Source of the DNA: Methanobacteriota archaeon
GTDB lineage: Archaea; Halobacteriota; Syntropharchaeia; DAOWMC01
Reading direction: 5' to 3'
Assembly: GCA_030643285.1 (NCBI GenBank)
Contig: DAOWMC010000027.1
Coordinates: 1-8,789, forward strand
DNA length: 8,789 bases
The notes under the pieces were generated by a model. The model was given only the letters and a program-made list of their open reading frames with translations. It ran no database searches and was not told where the DNA came from. Below, piece after piece: positions 1-6,713 of the stretch (position 1 is the first letter of the stretch; each line of letters begins with the position of its first letter). A program made the position numbers and the translations under genes.

Positions 1-332
1 GAAAACACAATTCTCAATTTCATCTCTAAATATGGCAGTTTTTCCTATGAGTTCAGCACTATTTGTGTTATTGAATAAAATGTCCCCCCTGTGAAGGTTG
101 TACTTGTCAAGATTTGTTTTTTCTTTAGGAACTTTTAAAGTTTTATTCAACACTATTCTGCCATTCACCCCGATATTGTTCATTCTTAATTGAACATATC
201 CTTGCTCATCTCTTGCACCACAGGCAAACCCCGGTTGAAAGTCGTTTACAACATTATCTATCTTAACCCACACCCACCCCCCGGCAGTGGCCTCAATTTA
301 GTTATTTTAAACTCATCGGGAAGATTGCTCAT
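1..332 (-). CDS. hsdS: Type I restriction specificity subunit HsdS, N-terminal part; frameshifted near its 5' end and cut by the window edge
   Basis: HsdS is the DNA-recognition subunit that directs HsdM and HsdR to the target site. From about 276 down to base 1 one frame is open and reads as the first target-recognition domain: it starts WVWVKIDNVV and contains GYVQLRMNNIG and GDILFNNTNSAELIGKTAIF, a very typical HsdS block. The natural N-terminus, ATG at 332 (MSNLPDEFKITKLRPLP), is in another frame and hits TAG at 258-260. Restoring one base in the G6 tract (C6 at 277-282) would join them as LPxGWVWVKI. The start overlaps the ASCH gene by 20 nt. A truncated product could begin at the GTG at 271-273. 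The shift may be a real null mutation, a phase-variable tract or a sequencing error. The family call is firm; whether the gene works is open. Confidence 0.85.
268..287 (-). repeat. Imperfect direct repeat, left copy, flanking the PIN/ASCH pair
   Basis: A 20-nt stretch on the minus strand beginning CTGCCGGGGGG and ending GTGTGG, inside the start of the left-hand hsdS and including the G6 tract where the frame breaks. It matches the right copy at 16 of 20 positions in the same orientation. The two copies enclose about 1.9 kb holding the PIN fusion and ASCH genes. Confidence 0.6.
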
Positions 333-726
333 TTTCAAGTCCCCAACATTCATCGATATAGCGAAAAGATTGTGGCGGAACCCAGTCAGGAATGATAATT
401 TTTGGATCAATAGGCTCTTTAAATACCGCTGTTTCTCCAATTACAATGGCAAAACCTTTTTCCTTTGATATAAAGTAGTTAAAGAACTCCTCCTCTGTGG
501 TCCCTGCGAATTCTTTGAATTCTTTCCATAGATTCTTCGGATGATCTTCTATGATAGTCTCTATCATAAAACTCCCAACAATCTTTTTTACCGGAGATGT
601 AGAATACATATACACCATTTCCACATCTTCTCTATGTCTGAAAATCGATCTCCTAAACTCGTATCTTTTGTTACCCTTTATGATTTCTTCAACGTACTTA
701 GGTTTAATCGAGAGTAAAACGTTCAT
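313..726 (-). CDS. Small ASCH-domain protein (PUA-like fold)
   Basis: A 137-residue protein, the usual size of stand-alone ASCH proteins. It opens MNVLLSIKPKY and carries the diagnostic GxKxxExR motif as G18-N-K20-R-Y-E23-F-R25. It closes with PPQSFRY at about 117-123, typical of the family C-terminus. ASCH domains share the PUA-like beta-barrel and are thought to bind RNA or modified bases; some members are nucleases or deaminase-like. The ATG at 726 is preferred to an in-frame GTG at 735 because that GTG lies inside the Shine-Dalgarno GAGGTG (733-738), which sits 6 nt before the ATG. The gene overlaps the end of the PIN fusion gene by 23 nt, so the two are very likely translationally coupled. 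No toxin or antitoxin role can be assigned from sequence alone. Confidence 0.88.
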   Translation of the reverse strand: MNVLLSIKPKYVEEIIKGNKRYEFRRSIFRHREDVEMVYMYSTSPVKKIVGSFMIETIIEDHPKNLWKEFKEFAGTTEEEFFNYFISKEKGFAIVIGETAVFKEPIDPKIIIPDWVPPQSFRYIDECWGLENEQSSR

Positions 727-2206
727 CAATCCCACCTCTGCTTTTTACAAGGAGATATTTTTCATGAGATATTTTGGTTATGGACTGTGGGGCCCCAGTT
801 AAGACGTGTGCCTCCTTTAAATCTGCAAGTTTTAGTGGATTTGCCAGGTGGAGATGCCACGTAAATAAAAGTATCATTGTTGGCTTTTTTACAATCTCTT
901 CTATCTCCTTAAGAGAGTACACCGTTCGTTTTCCAATACGCCTCATAAATTCAGTCCTCTCCTTTAGACCTGTATATACAGATTCAACTATTCCCAGAGA
1001 AGTCAACTCTTGTGTATCCCTTGATCGATAAAATAACAAGATGTCCCCTGACGAAATCTTTGTTGTTCTGGAATGACTGAGATACGCCTTCTTTATAGTA
1101 TTACCTTCAATTATAAATTCGCCAGTATGTTCGGGTAATGTGGTCTGCCTTCCCGTGTAGTCAATAAATAGTCTATCATGGTATTTGGGACGTATGGGGA
1201 CTACGAATTTATTTATCTTTATTCCATCATAGAAGTTAGGATAGAACTTCTTTGAGATTTCAATAGGTGGCAAAGACTTTATCATTTTCACATCTGGCAA
1301 AAGTTTTTTAACAAAGACATCTTCTCCCCTTCTGTTCATTGCTACCTTGATAAAACCATATTCGGTTATTAAATCAAGTAAATAATCATTAGGTTGGGTG
1401 AAATGAGTTAAATATATCTCAGCAAGATCATTTTTGATAGAATACTCGATTGATAGCTTTACAAAAAGCTCTCCAATCTTATATCCCATGTGTGTAACTT
1501 TTAGAGTCGATATTTTGAGCCTCTTTTTTGCAGGGAAAGGTGGATCAGAATCGATGGGTTCATCCTCAACCTTATAAATCAATAAAGCTCCTATCATATT
1601 ATCTTCTCTAAAGTGAACCCAGCACCTCCTACCTTCACGTGAGATTTTTTTAAACCATGTTTCAAACTCACTATATTCCTCTTTCAGGGAATCAAAGAAA
1701 GGGTCGTTCATATTCAGGTTGTGCACAAGTTCTTCCTTTAATGCCGGAGGACGTCCCACCTTCGCATCACGAAAGCCCTTTTCAAATATGTCCAGTGCAT
1801 CCTCTAAAGATAGAACCCTATCCTTTATTCCTAATCGGACTGCTTTATTATGAATACCTTTATCCTCTGTAATCAGAAAATCGACTGCATCTCTAAAAAC
1901 CGAGTACAATATAACATTATCAACGTATTCATTGAGTTTCGAAGAGTCTCCGACAACATCCAGAAAATTATTGTCACTATTTGGGTTGGGCGGTGATTCC
2001 AATAATGGATAAGTGCGAATTTTAGATAACATGACCTTTTTCCTATTCTCATCAAGATCTCTTTTTATTTCTTCAACTGAGTTGGGATGGAGAAGTATTT
2101 CTACTTTTAAGGTATTCAGTATCCTTAATGTGCTTTGTAGAGTGCTTGAGAGCACATGATCATCTTCTCTGTAGATGAATATGTTTGTATCTATCAAAAT
2201 ACGCAT
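704..2206 (-). CDS. PIN-domain nuclease fused to a GNAT-like domain and a C-terminal PUA/ASCH/EVE-like domain
   Basis: A 500-residue, three-part protein. Residues 1-145 are a PIN domain (metal-dependent RNase fold), starting MRILIDTNIFIY. The four acidic positions are D6, E45 or E46 (SVEEI), D96 (EYVDNVIL) and D115 (FLITEDKGI), so it looks catalytically competent. Residues about 165-302 look like a GNAT acetyltransferase: KISTLKV, then GYKIGELF as a degenerate acetyl-CoA loop (K243 where a glycine is usual, G245 kept), then EYGFIKV and EDVFVKK. Residues about 333-497 resemble a PUA-like EVE/ASCH domain, with ISSGDILLFYRS, TSLGIVESV and a late APQS motif that echoes PPQS in the next gene. The ATG at 2206 is chosen because the PIN domain starts there and a G-rich Shine-Dalgarno precedes it; a TTG at 2230 would add an hsdS-like tail. 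It lies between hsdM and hsdS. An RNase acting in defence is inference. Confidence 0.85.
   Translation of the reverse strand: MRILIDTNIFIYREDDHVLSSTLQSTLRILNTLKVEILLHPNSVEEIKRDLDENRKKVMLSKIRTYPLLESPPNPNSDNNFLDVVGDSSKLNEYVDNVILYSVFRDAVDFLITEDKGIHNKAVRLGIKDRVLSLEDALDIFEKGFRDAKVGRPPALKEELVHNLNMNDPFFDSLKEEYSEFETWFKKISREGRRCWVHFREDNMIGALLIYKVEDEPIDSDPPFPAKKRLKISTLKVTHMGYKIGELFVKLSIEYSIKNDLAEIYLTHFTQPNDYLLDLITEYGFIKVAMNRRGEDVFVKKLLPDVKMIKSLPPIEISKKFYPNFYDGIKINKFVVPIRPKYHDRLFIDYTGRQTTLPEHTGEFIIEGNTIKKAYLSHSRTTKISSGDILLFYRSRDTQELTSLGIVESVYTGLKERTEFMRRIGKRTVYSLKEIEEIVKKPTMILLFTWHLHLANPLKLADLKEAHVLTGAPQSITKISHEKYLLVKSRGGIDERFTLD
733..738 (-). promoter_or_regulatory. Shine-Dalgarno site of the ASCH gene
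   Basis: GAGGTG on the minus strand, 6 nt before the ATG at 726 and inside the last codons of the PIN fusion gene. It decides the start over the in-frame GTG at 735 and supports coupled translation. Confidence 0.7.
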
Positions 2207-2210
2207 TTTA

Positions 2211-2230
2211 CCACACCCCCCCTCTGGCAA
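2211..2230 (-). repeat. Imperfect direct repeat, right copy, flanking the PIN/ASCH pair
   Basis: A 20-nt stretch on the minus strand beginning TTGCCAGAGGG and ending GTGTGG. It matches the left copy at 268-287 at 16 of 20 positions without gaps. Both copies code for, or derive from, the LPxGWVW motif found near the start of HsdS recognition domains. Confidence 0.6.
2214..2222 (-). promoter_or_regulatory. G-rich Shine-Dalgarno site of the PIN fusion gene, made from hsdS remnant sequence
   Basis: The minus strand reads GGGGGGGTG, 7 nt before the ATG at 2206. The same bases are the LPEG-coding stretch of the hsdS remnant, so a former coding segment now appears to serve as the ribosome binding site. 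Confidence 0.55.
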
Positions 2231-2273
2231 TTCATACTCCCCCCACCATCTTTTTTGGTGGTTATCTTGGCCA

Positions 2274-2465
2274 TCATTGCCCCGCCTCTCTTATACTTGT
2301 GTGCAGAACTAAATCATTTACTACATCGCTTATGCTTTCTAACTTAGTCAATAACTTGGTCAGTGACTTAGTCACTTTTTCTTTTTTTAATATTTCATAT
2401 ACCATACCACAATGATTTATATCGCTTTTCAATGGTCTTTTAAAGATGCCCCCGAAAAATTCCAT
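2274..2465 (-). CDS. Small hypothetical protein (63 aa) directly after hsdM
   Basis: I do not recognise this protein. Its ATG shares one base with the hsdM stop (TGATG), with GGTGG 6 nt upstream as a Shine-Dalgarno. Its stop overlaps the ATGATG of the hsdS remnant, so it sits in the operon like a genuine translated gene. The C-terminal two thirds (about 21-58) is rich in Lys, Leu and Glu and looks like one amphipathic helix: VYEILKKEKVTKS, then two LTKL units, then SISDVVNDLVL. There is no signal peptide or membrane segment. An internal ATG (residue 21, at 2405) is an alternative start. It could be a helical accessory to HsdM or HsdS, a regulator, or a fortuitous ORF. Confidence 0.55.
   Translation of the reverse strand: MEFFGGIFKRPLKSDINHCGMVYEILKKEKVTKSLTKLLTKLESISDVVNDLVLHTSIREAGQ
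2340..2376 (-). repeat. Three 12-nt tandem repeats with a 15-nt palindrome inside the small ORF
   Basis: Three consecutive 12-nt units (2340-2351, 2352-2363, 2364-2375) read, in minus-strand order, GTGACTAAGTCA, CTGACCAAGTTA and TTGACTAAGTTA, coding for VTKS, LTKL, LTKL. The first unit lies in a perfect palindrome, AGTGACT-N-AGTCACT (2362-2376). This may be simple helix-coding repetition or an operator-like site. Confidence 0.6.
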
Positions 2466-3904
2466 CACTTGCCACCGTAACTGTTCCCGTTACTCTCAAG
2501 GATCTGTATTAACTCAGAAAGCCCGTCGACTGCTGCTTCAAGATGAGTGATTGCCTCTTCTGCCAGTTCGTTTGGTTCCGGAAGATCGTCAGCGTCTTCG
2601 AGTGATTCATCTTTTACCCAGAATATATCAAGATTGTAATCCCTCTCTCGTATCTCGTCAAATGTGAATCTTCTAAATCGCTCGGTCTTCTCTGCCATCT
2701 CTTCTCGCTTTTTATGTGCCTCAGGAGTTGAAGCGTTTGGGTCAGGGCCATAGCATTCCTCAAACTCTATGAAATGTTCAGGAGTGAGCGGGCGCTCTTT
2801 TTTTGTGATGCCAGGAATATTCGTCCTGCAGTCATAGATCCAGACATTTTTTGTTTTGACTCCTTTTCTGAAGAATGCGACATTTGCTTTCACGCCAGGT
2901 GAATACGGCGTAAACGTTCCCTTGGGCAGTCTTAAGATTGTATGAATATCACAGTCTTCCATAAGTATTTTGAAGACCTCACCTGCCTGATCACTGAAAA
3001 GACAATTGTCGGGAAGAACAATAGCTGCCATTCCCCCTGGTTTTAGTATCGTCACAAGATGTTGAACAAAGTTTAACTGTTTATTTGATGTCGATATCGT
3101 GAAATCATCCCTAACAGGCGCTTGATTAGCCCCTTTTGTCCCAAAAGGTGGGTTTGTCAAAACTACGTCATAGCGTTTACCGGAGCCGGGTTCATATATC
3201 GAATCCCCAAGATAGATATTTGCTTCAAGACCGTGCAGGTAAAGATTCATTAAACACAAACGGCGGGGGCGAGGAACAAGTTCCGTACCATAATAGGTGC
3301 TATTCCTAATCCTTTTTGCATCTTCCCGTTTTAATGCTTCTCCGGTCTCTTTCATAAGCCATTCATACGAGCACATCAAAAACCCACCAGTACCAGCGGC
3401 AGGATCACAGATTGAAAACTCCTTATGTGCTAAAGGGTCCGGTTTCATACATCTGACAATAGACTGGATAAGTATTCGTGGCGTAAAATACTGTCCGGCA
3501 CCTTTCTTTCCTTCACTTGCCGCTTTCTCCAGCAATCCTTCATAGGCTTCTGCCTTCACATCAACATTAAGACTTGTCCACTCTACCTCATCAATGAGGT
3601 TTATCAGTCTCTTGAGATTGACCGGATTTGTAAATCTGGAGATCGCACCGCTAAAAATGTCCCCCAAAATTCCTTCTTCTTTTCCCAGTCTTCTCAGAAG
3701 GTCAACATAGTAATCAGTAAGTTCTGTTCCTGCCTTTTCCATCAGCATGTTCCAATTAAAATCTTTTGGAAGCGAAATTCCCCTCTCATCTGCCATCTTC
3801 AAAAATAGGAGATACGTTATCTGCTCGATATAATCTCCATAGTCAATTCCATCATGGCGGAGTACATGGCAAAAACCCCAGAGCTTTTGCACTACATCTA
3901 TCAT
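2465..3904 (-). CDS. hsdM: Type I restriction-modification DNA methyltransferase subunit HsdM (N6-adenine)
   Basis: A 479-residue methylation subunit. With HsdS it transfers a methyl group from S-adenosylmethionine to the N6 of adenine in the target site, protecting host DNA, and it is part of the restriction complex with HsdR. The N-terminal helical HsdM_N domain covers about 1-125, starting MIDVVQKLWGFCHVLRHDG. The catalytic domain shows motif X GQYFTP at 137-142, motif I DPAAGTGGF at 167-175 for cofactor binding, and motif IV NPPFG at 251-255 for adenine flipping and catalysis. The C-terminus (about 435-475) is a helical tail that would contact HsdS. Length and motifs are full and canonical. 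The ATG overlaps the hsdR stop as ATGA, with a Shine-Dalgarno-like GGCGGT 7 nt upstream, so expression depends on the hsdR promoter. Confidence 0.97.
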   Translation of the reverse strand: MIDVVQKLWGFCHVLRHDGIDYGDYIEQITYLLFLKMADERGISLPKDFNWNMLMEKAGTELTDYYVDLLRRLGKEEGILGDIFSGAISRFTNPVNLKRLINLIDEVEWTSLNVDVKAEAYEGLLEKAASEGKKGAGQYFTPRILIQSIVRCMKPDPLAHKEFSICDPAAGTGGFLMCSYEWLMKETGEALKREDAKRIRNSTYYGTELVPRPRRLCLMNLYLHGLEANIYLGDSIYEPGSGKRYDVVLTNPPFGTKGANQAPVRDDFTISTSNKQLNFVQHLVTILKPGGMAAIVLPDNCLFSDQAGEVFKILMEDCDIHTILRLPKGTFTPYSPGVKANVAFFRKGVKTKNVWIYDCRTNIPGITKKERPLTPEHFIEFEECYGPDPNASTPEAHKKREEMAEKTERFRRFTFDEIRERDYNLDIFWVKDESLEDADDLPEPNELAEEAITHLEAAVDGLSELIQILESNGNSYGGK

Positions 3905-6591
3905 GTCGTTACCGCCCAGTTAAACTCCATCAGGATCGATTCGAGATTGCCTTCAAACACCTTATTTGCAGCCATCCACCCACCATCTCTTTGAAATATC
4001 GGAATTATATCAAAATCCTCTTTATCAATAGTCAGATTTTCTATTAGATGTGCTCTTATCTTTCCCAGCCACTTCATTTGATCATCAGTAAAAGACTTTT
4101 TTGATGTCACTTTCTCAAAAGCCATGTCAATTCGTTCTTCTGAGTTGAGAAGGGGTTCATCCTCATTTGCTGCATGTTTTATCATGGAGATGATATCGGC
4201 AAGTTCCTTGTCGTATCTTAATTTATGCACCCTTTGAAGATTCTCTTCTGAAAAATGTTCACGGGTTGACATCAGCTTTTTTCTCAATTCTGACAGGGCG
4301 TCGGTATTCCAATTAATGGGCCTTTCAAAAAGTATTTCAATTGCTTCAATATGATCGGGATTCTCTTTAACATACCTTGAAAACGCAACCAGGTAATCCT
4401 CTGGCTTCCAATAATCTCCACCCGGTTCCCTGACCAGCCATTCCGAAGACACTTCATCTTCTGTTCCATAGGCTACAACAAAACCTCTTTTTGGTCTTGG
4501 GTAGTTGACCAGTAAGTCCTGAAACTTGGGGTCCCTGAGGATTTTCATAACATTATTAAAATCATCTTCAATTCTTTTGGGCAAATCACGGGCGAAGCCC
4601 CCCATATCACCCTCAGGAATAAATCTCGCAAATTTTTCTCTTGCTTCTCCACTGAGCTCCTTTTCAATTCTTTGAAGTCGTTTCAAAAGACATCGCACAT
4701 TGTACTTCCGGTCTATATTCTGGTAGATGTCATCTATGATTTCAGCATACGTTCTTGTAGATTTTGTAGGGGGTTCTACTTCAAAAACCGTAACATCTTT
4801 AAAATACTCAAAAAGGCCACCATTGAAACAATCAAAGACTGTAAAATGTGTTTTATTAATTTCATCACATAGTCTTGTGCCCCGTCCTAACATCTGCTCC
4901 CAGAGTATTCTTGACTTTACCGGCCGAAGAAAGACCAAGAATTCAAGTTTGGGTATATCTACCCCTGTTGTAAGCAGATCTCTTGTGACTGCAATACCCG
5001 GATTTGGTCTGTTACGAAACTCCCTGATTCTCTGCAACGGCTTATCAACAGTTGGACTGCCTGTAATCTTCGAGACGAATGCATCCCCCCTTCCAAAAAC
5101 ATCTCTACAAATATCTACGAGGGCGTCACAATGAGATGTGTGCTGAAGATCATTAGCGGCAAAGATCAAAGTCTTTGGAAAATTCCCATATTTTTCTTCG
5201 TGATCAAGTGCATATCTTGCAATTTCTTCAATTATTTTCTTGTTGCTATCCGGCGAGGTTACTTTCTTTTCGATTTCAGAGGTATCAAATTCTCTCTCAT
5301 CTTCAAGCATATCCAATGATTCCAGACCCGTCACTGTATCTATCAATCCTACTGTCTCACCTTCTTTCAAAAAAACTCCATTTAACCGCACATCGGATTT
5401 TATGCGGACAGCATCCCAATTAACTAAGTAGCTCTCTCTTACCGCCCTTTCGTATTCATACCTAAACACAATATCCGTAAAATAAGCAGTTGTATGGGCT
5501 GCAGGGGTGGCTGTAAGGCCTATTTTTATTGCATCAAAGTATTCAAGAACTTCACGCCATTTACTGACTTCACTTGCTGTATAACCACGATGACATTCAT
5601 CAGCAATAATTACATCAAAGGCATGAATGGGGATGTCAAGTTGAGTTGCATCACCTTCATCATCCACATCTTGATCAGTAGATTCAAAAGAACTCTGAGC
5701 TCCGAATAGATTCATACGCATTCGCTGTATAGTACACACGTATACAAAAGCATGACCTGGCTTAGGATCGGTCAGATAACTATTCGGTAAGACCTTCACA
5801 TCGAATTTATCAGCTTCATCGAAATCTTCCTTCTGGAATCGCTGAGAGTACACTTCATAGATCTGATCTAACTTCAAACCCGGTTTGGCTGCAAATGTCG
5901 AAAAAGCCATTACGGCCTGTGCCGCAAGGGCCCTTCTATCCACCAGGAACAGTATCCGTTTTGCAAGACCAGACTCCATAAGTCTAAATATCTGGGAAAC
6001 GATCGTATATGTTTTTCCGGTTCCCGTAGCCATGGCAAGCATCATTTTGCGTTTACCGTCGCAAATGGCGTTCTCAACTGCATAATTTGCCTCCACTTGA
6101 TAGGGGCGTAAAAGAGAGTGTATATTGGGGTTATCTTCAAACCACTTGTAACATGCCTCATCATCCTTTTCTAACATCGCTCTAAGCGCTTTAGGTGTAT
6201 GAAATCCAGATACTTTCATAGATCGGCTGTCGGATTTTCTTAGATCCTGAAACCAAAAAACCTCACCGTTTGTGGAATAAATGAAGGAAACTAAAAACCC
6301 ATCGAAATTAAAAGGGGAGTCTTTTACTCCTATGGCGTATCTTTGCGCCTGAACAAGAACATTTTGAGGGCTTAAAGTTACCTTTTTTGCTTCAACTACA
6401 GCGATTATTTGATTATTATCTACAAGGGCATAGTCTGCAGGACCGTTTAATGTAGGATATTCTTCAATAGCATTAGATGTGTAATAATCCAAAGATTTTG
6501 AAGTATCGTATTTTGTAACTTTCCAACCCACATCCTCAAGTTTAAAATCAATGCGATTCTTTCTGGTTTGCCGTTCTACTTCACCTGGCAT
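3901..6591 (-). CDS. hsdR: Type I restriction endonuclease/translocase subunit HsdR (EcoEI-like)
   Basis: An 896-residue motor and nuclease subunit that translocates DNA using ATP and cleaves at a distance from an unmethylated target site. The N-terminal PD-(D/E)xK nuclease shows D53 (PADYALVD) and E67-A-K69 (VVEAKK). The superfamily 2 helicase core shows Walker A ATGTGKT (188-194), DECH (331-334), TATP (360-363), TRDLLTTGVDIP (536-547) and QMLGRGTR (566-573). About 740-896 looks like the EcoEI_R_C domain, which points to a type IB-like enzyme. The ATG at 6591 starts MPGEVERQTRKNRID, the usual family opening, and has GAGGT (6600-6604) 8 nt upstream; the longer reading from a TTG at 6624 or the ATG at 6606 is less likely. 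It is the first gene of the operon. No disrupted motif is seen. Confidence 0.96.
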   Translation of the reverse strand: MPGEVERQTRKNRIDFKLEDVGWKVTKYDTSKSLDYYTSNAIEEYPTLNGPADYALVDNNQIIAVVEAKKVTLSPQNVLVQAQRYAIGVKDSPFNFDGFLVSFIYSTNGEVFWFQDLRKSDSRSMKVSGFHTPKALRAMLEKDDEACYKWFEDNPNIHSLLRPYQVEANYAVENAICDGKRKMMLAMATGTGKTYTIVSQIFRLMESGLAKRILFLVDRRALAAQAVMAFSTFAAKPGLKLDQIYEVYSQRFQKEDFDEADKFDVKVLPNSYLTDPKPGHAFVYVCTIQRMRMNLFGAQSSFESTDQDVDDEGDATQLDIPIHAFDVIIADECHRGYTASEVSKWREVLEYFDAIKIGLTATPAAHTTAYFTDIVFRYEYERAVRESYLVNWDAVRIKSDVRLNGVFLKEGETVGLIDTVTGLESLDMLEDEREFDTSEIEKKVTSPDSNKKIIEEIARYALDHEEKYGNFPKTLIFAANDLQHTSHCDALVDICRDVFGRGDAFVSKITGSPTVDKPLQRIREFRNRPNPGIAVTRDLLTTGVDIPKLEFLVFLRPVKSRILWEQMLGRGTRLCDEINKTHFTVFDCFNGGLFEYFKDVTVFEVEPPTKSTRTYAEIIDDIYQNIDRKYNVRCLLKRLQRIEKELSGEAREKFARFIPEGDMGGFARDLPKRIEDDFNNVMKILRDPKFQDLLVNYPRPKRGFVVAYGTEDEVSSEWLVREPGGDYWKPEDYLVAFSRYVKENPDHIEAIEILFERPINWNTDALSELRKKLMSTREHFSEENLQRVHKLRYDKELADIISMIKHAANEDEPLLNSEERIDMAFEKVTSKKSFTDDQMKWLGKIRAHLIENLTIDKEDFDIIPIFQRDGGWMAANKVFEGNLESILMEFNWAVTT

Positions 6592-6599
6592 ATCAGTAA

Positions 6600-6655
6600 A
6601 CCTCATCAACAGTTCTAATCTCAATCTATTTTTACTTTATGTATATTTTAAAAAC
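6600..6655 (-). promoter_or_regulatory. Putative archaeal promoter and Shine-Dalgarno of the hsdR operon
   Basis: A TATA-like box, TTTAAAATATAC on the minus strand (about 6641-6652), with a T/A-rich stretch upstream where the BRE would lie. Transcription would start near 6620, leaving a leader of about 30 nt before the ATG at 6591. GAGGT at 6600-6604 is the Shine-Dalgarno. This is the only convincing promoter seen ahead of hsdR-hsdM and the genes after them. Confidence 0.5.
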
Positions 6656-6667
6656 AAAATGGGGAAT

Positions 6668-6709
6668 GTGGGGCCAAAGCAAAATTCTTTTATGTCACTT
6701 TGGCCTCAC
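6668..6709. repeat. Inverted repeat between wtpA and the hsdR promoter
   Basis: Arms GTGGGGCCAAAG (6668-6679) and CTTTGGCCTCAC (6698-6709) pair at 11 of 12 positions, with an uninterrupted GGCCAAAG/CTTTGGCC core and an 18-nt spacer. It lies about 15 bp upstream of the hsdR TATA-like box and just beyond the wtpA terminator, so it could be a regulator binding site or a transcript-end hairpin. There is no T-run directly after it on the minus strand (GCCCCACATTCC follows), which argues against a simple terminator. Confidence 0.6.
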
Positions 6710-6713
6710 CAAC

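Larger units (their letters stand above)
2207..2277 (-). pseudogene. hsdS: 5' remnant of an hsdS gene left between hsdM and the PIN gene
   Basis: The ATG at 2275-2277 overlaps the stop of the preceding 63-codon ORF, as expected for the next gene in the operon. It reads MMAKITTKK and then leaves frame in an A6 tract (T6 at 2251-2256 on the plus strand). With one more A the frame becomes KRWWGEYELPEG, a convincing HsdS N-terminus, and then meets a G7 tract (C7 at 2216-2222) where GWVWVK would be expected. After that comes the PIN start codon. The fragment is therefore about 24 codons of an hsdS start, out of frame and severed from its body. The hsdS at the left edge has a different N-terminus, so this may come from another hsdS allele. 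The identification rests on motif resemblance only. Confidence 0.55.

Noticed and set aside
258..440. Minus-strand 60-codon open frame overlapping the ASCH gene
   Set aside because: Only its last 25 or so codons are meaningful, as the frameshifted start of hsdS. The rest lies inside the ASCH gene in another frame.
190..468. Plus-strand 92-codon open frame
   Set aside because: It lies antisense to hsdS and the ASCH gene, both with clear family motifs, and has no recognisable domain or Shine-Dalgarno.
788..797. 10-bp palindrome TGGGGCCCCA
   Set aside because: Short, single, and inside the PIN gene coding sequence; no related site with the same full sequence was seen.
2207..2230. N-terminal extension of the PIN protein from a TTG at 2230
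   Set aside because: The added residues (LPEGGCGK) are hsdS remnant. The ATG at 2206 has a better Shine-Dalgarno and starts exactly at the PIN domain.
2403..2430. TATA-like GATATAAATC inside the small ORF as an internal promoter
   Set aside because: It is only about 15 nt from the nearest downstream ATG at 2405 and there is no clear BRE. AT-rich sequence of this kind is expected by chance.
4727..5134. Plus-strand 135-codon open frame within hsdR
   Set aside because: It is antisense to the helicase core of HsdR, which is fully conserved; there are no family motifs in it.
6592..6624. N-terminal extension of HsdR from a TTG at 6624 or an ATG at 6606
   Set aside because: The ATG at 6591 has GAGGT at good spacing and gives the usual family start; the extra residues would cover the predicted leader.
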